Assembly: GCF_900591205.1 (NCBI RefSeq)
Contig: NZ_UUPU01000020.1
Coordinates: 1 to 64,000, forward strand
Direction: 5' to 3'
Length of the DNA stretch: 64,000 nucleotides
From: Pseudomonas viridiflava
GTDB taxonomy: Bacteria; Pseudomonadota; Gammaproteobacteria; Pseudomonadales; Pseudomonadaceae
In this document: positions 58,298 through 64,000 of the stretch, in pieces
Numbering within the stretch: position 1 is the stretch's first letter
How the letters are laid out: every line of letters begins with the position of its first letter
Program-made: the position numbers and the translations under genes
The notes under the pieces: model-generated
Databases searched by the model: none
What the model saw: only the letters and a program-made list of their open reading frames with translations
What the model was told of the DNA's origin: nothing

Positions 58298-59770
58298 TCA
58301 GAGCCAGCCCAGCCAACTCCAATACGTCGCGGCGAACACCAGCATCAGCAGGTAGCCGATCAACGTCACCAGAACCCCCACCTTGGCGAACTGGCGCGCC
58401 GTAAACGTGCCGGTCCCCAGGCATACCATGTTCTGCGGCGCATTGATCGGCAGGATAAACCCGTAGCTCATCACAAAACCCAGCAGCATGGTCATCCCCA
58501 AGCGACTGAACTCACCCGGCAAGGTCTGCAACACCGCAATCAGAATCGGCAGCAACGCCGAGGTCAACGCCGTGGCGCTGGCAAACCCCAAGTGGATCAC
58601 AATCAAAAACGCCCCCAGGATCGCAAACACCCCCAGCGGCCCGACCTGATCCAACCCGGTGTGCGCCACCACCTGCGAGCCCAGCCACTGCCCCGCCTGG
58701 GTAGTCAGCAGCGCCGTACCCAGGCTGATGCCGACCCCGAACACAATCACCGTGCCCCACGGAATCCGCGACTGCACATCCTTCCAGGTCATCACCCCAA
58801 GCCCCGGCAGCAGCAAAAACACCAGCCCGGCATAGGTGGTCGAGGTGGTGTCGAAACTGTGCAGCCGCCCTTCCGTGGCCCAAGCCAACAGCAACAACAC
58901 CGACACGCTCAGCAAACGCTTCTGCGGCCCGGTCATCGGGCCGATATCCACCAGCGACTGCGCCACCGCCTCCTTGCCACCGGGGATGCTGTCGCTTTCC
59001 GGCTGCAGCAGCTTGAGCACCAGAAACAGCAGCACCGCCGACATGATCAGCGCCCACGGCGCGCCGGCGATCAGCCAGTCGAGCCACGACACGCGCTGGC
59101 CGAGCATCTTGTCCATAAAGCCGACGGTCAGCAGGTTCTGCGCGGCGGCGGTCTGGATGCCGACGTTCCAGATACTGGTGCCCTGGGCCACCACGATCAT
59201 GATCCCGGCGGCGATATTGGAGCGCTTGTCCACGCCAAATGCGGCGATCACGCCCATCATGATCGGCACCACACAGGCACTGCGCGCCGTGGCGCTGGGC
59301 ACGACGAGGCTGAGGAGGATAGTTACGGCGATGGCGCCCAACAGGATGCGTCGGGTGCTGGTGCCGATGCGGCTGAGGGTCACCAGAGCGATGCGCCGGT
59401 CCAGCCCGGTGTGGGTCATGGCGGCGGCGATAAACAACGCGCCCGCCACCAGCGCCAGGGCCGGGTTGGAAAACCCCGTGAGGGCCATGCTGATCGCCGG
59501 GCTGGAGCCGATCAGGTGCGTGGGGTCCTGCAACGACGGCGCGGTGCCGAGCAAAAACGCGATCAGCGAGGTGATCGTGATCGCGCTGGCTTCATAGGAC
59601 ACCGCCTCGCTGATCCACACCACCACGGCAAACGCGAGGATCGCCAGCATCCGGTGCCCGGCCACCGGCAAATCCGCCGGCAGCGGCAACAGCAGCACGC
59701 CGACCATCACCAGTACAGCGACCACCAGCCCCAGGGGCAACTTGAATGATGCAGGGAGTGTTGCGTTCAT
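58298..59770 (-). CDS. SLC13/DASS family sodium:anion symporter
   Basis: 490 residues, about 12 TM segments. DASS signature regions: SLVVPSATARSACVVPIMMG in the first half and MSYGFILPINAPQNMVCLGT in the second, the paired SNT-like hairpins of dicarboxylate/sulfate carriers. Same strand as the TauE gene and 114 bases downstream of it, so it may transport sulfate or a sulfur-oxyanion, but dicarboxylates are equally possible. ATG at 59770; the extension to 59845 is unsupported. Confidence 0.85.
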   Translation of the reverse strand: MNATLPASFKLPLGLVVAVLVMVGVLLLPLPADLPVAGHRMLAILAFAVVVWISEAVSYEASAITITSLIAFLLGTAPSLQDPTHLIGSSPAISMALTGFSNPALALVAGALFIAAAMTHTGLDRRIALVTLSRIGTSTRRILLGAIAVTILLSLVVPSATARSACVVPIMMGVIAAFGVDKRSNIAAGIMIVVAQGTSIWNVGIQTAAAQNLLTVGFMDKMLGQRVSWLDWLIAGAPWALIMSAVLLFLVLKLLQPESDSIPGGKEAVAQSLVDIGPMTGPQKRLLSVSVLLLLAWATEGRLHSFDTTSTTYAGLVFLLLPGLGVMTWKDVQSRIPWGTVIVFGVGISLGTALLTTQAGQWLGSQVVAHTGLDQVGPLGVFAILGAFLIVIHLGFASATALTSALLPILIAVLQTLPGEFSRLGMTMLLGFVMSYGFILPINAPQNMVCLGTGTFTARQFAKVGVLVTLIGYLLMLVFAATYWSWLGWL

Positions 59771-59884
59771 GGGGTGCTCCGTCGGCCTTCGATTCAGGCC
59801 GGGAGCATCGCGCAAAATGCCGCAGAGGGTGTTGACGGGTATCAACGCATCAGGCCAATAACGGGCTCAACACGTCCCTTACGT

Positions 59885-60691
59885 TCAGATGAACGCCTTG
59901 ACCAACATGCCGACCGCCACCAGTACGCACAGGCTGGCAAAGCCCAGCTGCAAGTGGCGGGCGGGAATCACCGAGCACAGGCGCCGACCGACCAGCATGC
60001 CGACAATGCTCGCGCCGATAAACACCCAGCCCATGGGCTCAATGCTCACGCCTGCATGGAACGCACCGGCCACGCCGATCAGCGAAATCAGGCTGATCAC
60101 CATCAACGAGGTGGCGACGATCCCGCGCATCTGCACGTCGGTGAGTTGCTTGAACGCCGGCACAATCAGGAAGCCACCGCCGACACCGAGCAAGCCCGAG
60201 ACCGCCCCCGTCACGGCGCCGAGTGCCGCGAGAGTGGCGCTGCACTTGGCGGTCCAGGCCAGGCGCCCGGTCTGCTGGTTGAGCATGCAGTTCTTCTGGC
60301 CCCAGGAGGCGGCGCCGTGGTCACTGGGCCCGGCCTCGCGTTTTTCACGCTGCAACATGCGCCAGGCCACCAGCACCATCAACCCACTGAACAGGCCCAT
60401 CAGTACCGGCTCCGGCATCTGGTGGGCGAGGAACACCCCCAACGGCGAAAACAGCGCGCCCAGCAAGGCAATCAGCAAGGCGGCGCGATAGCGCACCAGG
60501 CCATGGCGCAATCCATCAATTGCGCCGACGGCCGCCGCCGCGCCCACGGCCAGCAACGACACCGGCGCAGCCTGAGTCATGCTCAAGCCCAACCCCAGCA
60601 CCAACGCGGGCACCCCGAGGATGCCGCCGCCGGCACCGGTCAAGCCCATGACCAGGCCCATCAACAGGCCCAGAATACTTGCCAGCAGCAT
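59885..60691 (-). CDS. TauE/SafE family sulfite exporter
   Basis: 268 residues, about eight TM segments, with two TauE repeats: LVMGLTGAGGGILGVPALVL and GAVSGLLGVGGGFLIVPAFK. In sulfide-oxidation clusters this family is proposed to export sulfite. The ATG overlaps the SQR-like stop by one base (TGATG), a strong sign of coupling. Confidence 0.88.
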   Translation of the reverse strand: MLLASILGLLMGLVMGLTGAGGGILGVPALVLGLGLSMTQAAPVSLLAVGAAAAVGAIDGLRHGLVRYRAALLIALLGALFSPLGVFLAHQMPEPVLMGLFSGLMVLVAWRMLQREKREAGPSDHGAASWGQKNCMLNQQTGRLAWTAKCSATLAALGAVTGAVSGLLGVGGGFLIVPAFKQLTDVQMRGIVATSLMVISLISLIGVAGAFHAGVSIEPMGWVFIGASIVGMLVGRRLCSVIPARHLQLGFASLCVLVAVGMLVKAFI

Positions 60692-61935
60692 CAGTCCACC
60701 TTGCTCAGGCCGGTCAGCCACTCACGGCCCTTGAGCATGCCGTTCCAGTAGAACCACGGCAGCAGCGTGGCTTTCAGGAACCACATCGAGCGCCGCGCCT
60801 GGGTCGGGTCGAGGGGGAAGGTCGGCAGCAACTTGCCGCCATAACCGAACTCGGCCAACACCACTTTGCCCTTCTCCACGGTCAGCGGGCATGAGCCGTA
60901 GCCGTCGTATTTCAGCGGCAGCGGCGCCTGTTTGCGCAAAGCCAGCAGGTTCTCGGCGACCACCACGATTTGCTTGCGCACCGCGGCGGCGGTCTTGGCG
61001 TTGGTGGTGCCGCACACATCGCCCAGGCCGAAGATGTGCGGATAACGCAGGTGCTGCAGGCTGTGGGCGTTCACTTCGCACCAGCCGGCGGCGTCAGCCA
61101 AAGGGCTTTGGCGGATAAAGTCCGGGGCAACTTGCGGTGGCACCACGTGCAGCAGGTCGAAGGATTTTTCTTCGAGCGTCACGTTGCCCTCGGCATCCTT
61201 CACCTCAAACCAGGCTTTGCGGGCCGGGCCATCGACTTTCACCAGGTTGGAATTGAAGGCCAGCCGGGCGTGGTATTTTTCGACGTATTTCATCAGCGGC
61301 GGCACAAAAGCCGCCACGCCGAACAGCGCCGCGCCGGCCAGGTTGAATTCGACGTCGATGTGTTTAAGGTCGCCCTGCTTGAGCCAATGATCGCAGGACA
61401 GGTACATGGCCTTTTGCGGCGCACCCGCGCATTTGATCGGCATGCCCGGCTGGGTAAAGATCGCCTTGCCGCCCTTGAGTTGCTGCACCAACTGCCAGGT
61501 GTAGGCGGCGTGCTGGTAGCTGTAATTGGAGGTGACGCCGTGGTGGCCCAGGGTCGCCTCCAGACCTTCGACTTTCTCCCAGGCCAGGCGCAGGCCGGGG
61601 CAGACAATCAGGTTTATCCAGCTGACGCGCTGGCCACTGTCGAGCACCAGGGTTCGCTCCTCGGGCAGCAGTTCAGTGACGGCAGCCTGCACCCAGGTGA
61701 CGCCGTTGGGCAGCACGTCGGCCAGCGGGCGTCGGGTCTTTTGCAGGTCATAGGCGCCGCCCCCGACCAGGGTCCAGGCCGGCTGGTAACAGTGATGTTC
61801 ACTCGGTTCGATCAGGATGATGTTCAGGTGCGGGTCACGCTTGAGCAGGCTGGCCAGCAAGCCGATACCGGCCGAACCGCCGCCGATGACTACGATATCG
61901 CCACTGATGGTTGGGCCCCAGTGTTGGTCATTCAT
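60691..61935 (-). CDS. Sulfide:quinone oxidoreductase-like flavoprotein
   Basis: 414 residues. FAD motif IVVIGGGSAGIGLLASLLKR, the EHHCYQPAWTLVGGG region, and active-site-type cysteines in GMPIKCAGAPQKAMY and YGSCPLTVEKGK. The C-terminal amphipathic segment should bind the membrane. Oxidises sulfide to persulfide/polysulfide with quinone. It lies 50 bases after the BigR-like gene and is coupled to TauE. SQR type II seems the best fit. Confidence 0.85.
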   Translation of the reverse strand: MNDQHWGPTISGDIVVIGGGSAGIGLLASLLKRDPHLNIILIEPSEHHCYQPAWTLVGGGAYDLQKTRRPLADVLPNGVTWVQAAVTELLPEERTLVLDSGQRVSWINLIVCPGLRLAWEKVEGLEATLGHHGVTSNYSYQHAAYTWQLVQQLKGGKAIFTQPGMPIKCAGAPQKAMYLSCDHWLKQGDLKHIDVEFNLAGAALFGVAAFVPPLMKYVEKYHARLAFNSNLVKVDGPARKAWFEVKDAEGNVTLEEKSFDLLHVVPPQVAPDFIRQSPLADAAGWCEVNAHSLQHLRYPHIFGLGDVCGTTNAKTAAAVRKQIVVVAENLLALRKQAPLPLKYDGYGSCPLTVEKGKVVLAEFGYGGKLLPTFPLDPTQARRSMWFLKATLLPWFYWNGMLKGREWLTGLSKVD

Positions 61936-61985
61936 GGTCGATCGCCTTTCTTATAGCTGCACACAAGGGTCGCTGCCGGATGGCG

Positions 61986-62321
61986 TCACGCCCAGCTTTT
62001 TATGACCGCGCCGCAGTACAGCCCGGACAGGGTCTTCATCACTTGAATCACTTCATGGCTGGCCAGCCCGTAGAAGATGTATTTACCTTCCCGACGGGTG
62101 GCAACCAACCCTTCGTCACGCAGGATGCCCAACTGCTGAGACAGCGTGGGCTGGCGCACGCCGGTCATGGTTTCCAGCACACCGACGTTGCGCTCGCCCT
62201 GGGTCAACTGGCAGAGAATCAACAAGCGATCCTCATTTGCCAGCGCCTTGAGCAATGAGCACGCCTTGGACGCCGATGCGCGCAACTGGGCGACTTCGCC
62301 CTCACTCAGAGTAGATTCCAT
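61986..62321 (-). CDS. bigR: BigR/SqrR-like ArsR-family persulfide-sensing repressor
   Basis: 111 residues. Winged HTH with MTGVRQPTLSQQLGILRDEG and LVATRREGKYIFYGL. Two cysteines, in ASKACSLLKALAN and LSGLYCGAVI, are placed like the persulfide-sensing pair of BigR/SqrR. I choose ATG 62321 (MESTLSEGEV) because an AGG ribosome site precedes it, it gives the family length, and the earlier in-frame ATG at 62372 lies inside the operator dyad. Confidence 0.82.
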   Translation of the reverse strand: MESTLSEGEVAQLRASASKACSLLKALANEDRLLILCQLTQGERNVGVLETMTGVRQPTLSQQLGILRDEGLVATRREGKYIFYGLASHEVIQVMKTLSGLYCGAVIKSWA

Positions 62322-62358
62322 TTGCCTCGGGTCCTTTAACTCACTTAAGCTCAAAACA

Positions 62359-62374
62359 TTATGTGTAAACATAA
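62359..62374. promoter_or_regulatory. BigR-type operator dyad
   Basis: TTATGT-GTAA-ACATAA is a perfect 6-bp inverted repeat in an AT-rich stretch between the divergent bigR and persulfide dioxygenase genes. Such AT-rich dyads are the known type of BigR target. Confidence 0.7.
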
Positions 62375-62430
62375 ACTGATTGTAACTACTTTTTTCCTCA
62401 GCACTCTTTTCCACAGCAGGAACCGCCGCC

Positions 62431-63294
62431 ATGCCAGCGTTGATTCAAGCCTTTCTGGACGAGGCATCGTCGACCTACACCTACGTCGTCTATGAAGCGG
62501 ATGGCGGCCCCTGCGCCATCGTCGATTCGGTGCTCAACTACGACCCGGCTTCGGGGCGCACCGATACGGCCCAGGCCGACAAGGTCATCGCGTTTGTGCA
62601 TGAGCACGGCCTGCAGGTGCAATGGCTGCTGGAAACCCACGCCCATGCCGACCACTTATCCGCCGCGCCTTACCTGCGGCGCATACTCGGCGGCAAGATC
62701 GCTATCGGCCAGTCGATCAGCAAAGTGCAGGATGTGTTCAAGCACCTGTTCAACCTGGAGCCGGAATTTCGCGTGGACGGCTCGCAGTTCGACCATTTGT
62801 TCGCGCCGGATGAAATCTTCCATATCGGCAACTTGAAAGCCCAGGCCCTGCACGTGCCCGGCCATACCCCGGCGGACATGGCCTACCTGATAGATGGCCG
62901 GTTGATCCTGGTGGGCGACACCCTGTTCATGCCCGACGTGGGCACGGCGCGCTGCGACTTCCCTGGCGGTGATGCGCGGCAGTTGTATGCGTCAATGCGC
63001 AAGTTGCTGGCCTTCCCGACTGAAACCCGGCTGTACGTGTGCCATGACTATCCGCCAGAGGGCCGTGAGGCCAAGTGCCTGACCACCGTGGCGCAACAGC
63101 GCGCAGGGAATATCCATGTGCATGATGGGGTGGATGAGGCGGCGTTTGTGCAGATGCGCACCAAACGCGATGCCGGGCTGGGGATGCCGACGCTGCTGCT
63201 GCCGGCGATCCAGGTAAACGTGCGGGCGGGGAATATGCCGCCGGCGGAAGAAAACGGCGTGGTCTATCTCAAGATCCCACTCAACCAACTTTGA
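62431..63294 (+). CDS. Metallo-beta-lactamase-fold persulfide dioxygenase (ETHE1/Blh-like)
   Basis: 287 residues. Metal ligands in LETHAHADHLSAAPY (HxHxDH), ALHVPGHTPADMAY, LVGDTLFMPDVGTARCDFPG and VCHDYPPEGREA. The GTARCDFPGGDA segment is the ETHE1/Blh signature. Oxidises glutathione persulfide to sulfite. Divergent from bigR, with the operator between them. Start as ATG 62431 after CAGCAGGAAC. Confidence 0.92.
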   Translation: MPALIQAFLDEASSTYTYVVYEADGGPCAIVDSVLNYDPASGRTDTAQADKVIAFVHEHGLQVQWLLETHAHADHLSAAPYLRRILGGKIAIGQSISKVQDVFKHLFNLEPEFRVDGSQFDHLFAPDEIFHIGNLKAQALHVPGHTPADMAYLIDGRLILVGDTLFMPDVGTARCDFPGGDARQLYASMRKLLAFPTETRLYVCHDYPPEGREAKCLTTVAQQRAGNIHVHDGVDEAAFVQMRTKRDAGLGMPTLLLPAIQVNVRAGNMPPAEENGVVYLKIPLNQL

Positions 63295-63306
63295 AACACT
63301 ATTTAA

Positions 63307-63397
63307 ATGTGGGAGGGGGCCTGCTCCCGATGGCAGTGTGTCAGTCAGCTCATCTGTTACTGATACACCGCTATCGGGGGCAAGCCCCCTCCCACAT
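63307..63397. repeat. REPIN
   Basis: ATGTGGGAGGGGGCCTGCTC and GGGCAAGCCCCCTCCCACAT in inverted orientation with a GTGTGTCAGT...TACTGATACAC spacer dyad. Between the dioxygenase and convergent Lrp-type gene. Confidence 0.88.
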
Positions 63398-63412
63398 GGG
63401 TACTGTGTTGTG

Positions 63413-63901
63413 TCAGGAGCCCAGGCTTATGCCATTGGCCGGCAGCGGCAGCGCCGTCTTGTAGCGCACCTGCTTGAGCGCAAAGCTTGAGCGGATATTG
63501 GCCACCCCCGGCACCTTGGTCAAAAAGTCCATCATGAAGCGCTCCAGCGACTGGATTGTCGGCACCAGCACGCGGATCAGGTAATCCGGATCGCCAGCCA
63601 TCAGGTAACACTCCATCACCTCGGGCCGATCCGAAATCGCCCCCTCAAACTGCTGTAGCGCCAGCTCGTTCTGTTTTTCCAGGCTCACATGGATGAACAC
63701 GTTCACATGCAGCCCCAGCAAATCGGCGTCGAGCAGCGTGACCTGGTCGCGAATCAGGCCCAATTCTTCCATTGCCTTCACCCGGTTGAAACACGGCGTG
63801 GGCGACAGGTTGACCGAGCGGGCCAGGTCGGCATTAGTGATCCGGGCATTCTCCTGCAAGGCGTTGAGAATGCCGATATCGGTACGGTCCAGTTTGCGCA
63901 T
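63413..63901 (-). CDS. bkdR: Lrp/AsnC-family regulator, BkdR-like
   Basis: 162 residues. [46 protein letters not shown] domain (about 65-150): [18 protein letters not shown] and [18 protein letters not shown]. It is very like Pseudomonas BkdR, which activates the branched-chain keto-acid dehydrogenase operon with L-branched amino acids. If so, bkdA genes should start just past base 64000 on the forward strand; I cannot see them. Confidence 0.78.
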   Translation of the reverse strand: MRKLDRTDIGILNALQENARITNADLARSVNLSPTPCFNRVKAMEELGLIRDQVTLLDADLLGLHVNVFIHVSLEKQNELALQQFEGAISDRPEVMECYLMAGDPDYLIRVLVPTIQSLERFMMDFLTKVPGVANIRSSFALKQVRYKTALPLPANGISLGS

Positions 63902-64000
63902 GAGACAAAATCACCTGTTTATTATGCTTATGCAGTTTTTTTATCCGCAAATGGTCTTGAGCGCAACGAAACACAGATAAATATTCTTCTACGCCACGCC
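63902..64000. other. Upstream region of the bkdR-like gene at the window end
   Basis: An AT-rich 100-base stretch, fitting a divergent Lrp-regulated promoter. No gene begins here within the window. Confidence 0.4.

Overview
The window reads as a chromosomal segment of a fluorescent Pseudomonas (P. fluorescens group). The order tig-clpP-clpX-lon-hupB-ppiD with folD and a His-Leu-His-Arg tRNA cluster is the usual pseudomonad arrangement. The high-GC coding style, an OprD-family porin, a BkdR-like regulator and many REP/REPIN repeats agree with this. No IS element, prophage, CRISPR array or replication origin was seen.

Layout. 1-2075: 5' part of an Rhs/YD-repeat gene, cut by the window edge and with an apparent frameshift at its start. 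2.2-8.3 kb: cytochrome b561, a PLP-dependent desulfhydrase/deaminase, fadH, a nitrilase-fold protein lacking its cysteine, an AraC regulator and a 28-residue mini-gene. 8.7-13.1 kb: an AT-richer DUF900 lipoprotein hydrolase, a likely gene remnant, a DUF2242 lipoprotein, and a divergent LysR/MFS pair. 13.2-25 kb: the proteostasis core, an odd tRNA-like sequence, the tRNA cluster, folD and pbpG. 25-34 kb: a degenerate C39-like lipoprotein, two small envelope proteins, an RND tripartite pump, a toxin-44/immunity-like pair, and a DUF3077 gene preceded by a strongly structured leader. 34-42.7 kb: reductive pyrimidine degradation (amidohydrolase, NCS1 transporter, dihydropyrimidinase, PreT/PreA, TetR regulator). 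42.8-44.5 kb: a GNAT enzyme and copCD. 44.7-51.8 kb: uronate catabolism (OprD porin, Udh, lactonase, TRAP transporter, aldose epimerase). 51.9-58.3 kb: an EmrAB-like pump, a TetR regulator and a divergent SDR-MDR-SDR operon around a very long dyad. 58.3-63.3 kb: a DASS transporter followed by sulfide detoxification (TauE, SQR-like, BigR-like, persulfide dioxygenase-like). 63.4 kb to the end: a BkdR-like Lrp regulator.

How parts work together. Dihydropyrimidinase, PreT/PreA and the carbamoyl-amidohydrolase make a full reductive uracil/thymine pathway, with NCS1 for uptake. The porin, TRAP carrier, Udh and lactonase import uronates and oxidise them to aldarates, and share operator-like sequences. 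SQR, persulfide dioxygenase and TauE would oxidise sulfide and export the product, under BigR-type control through a perfect dyad in the divergent promoter. REPINs are frequent from 25 kb onward and absent from the core before it.

The most novel-looking items are the 77-nt tRNA-like sequence between hupB and ppiD, the three-way-junction RNA ahead of the DUF3077 gene, the stand-alone toxin-44/immunity pair, and two enzyme-fold proteins that have lost catalytic residues. All calls come from reading sequence; no database search was run.
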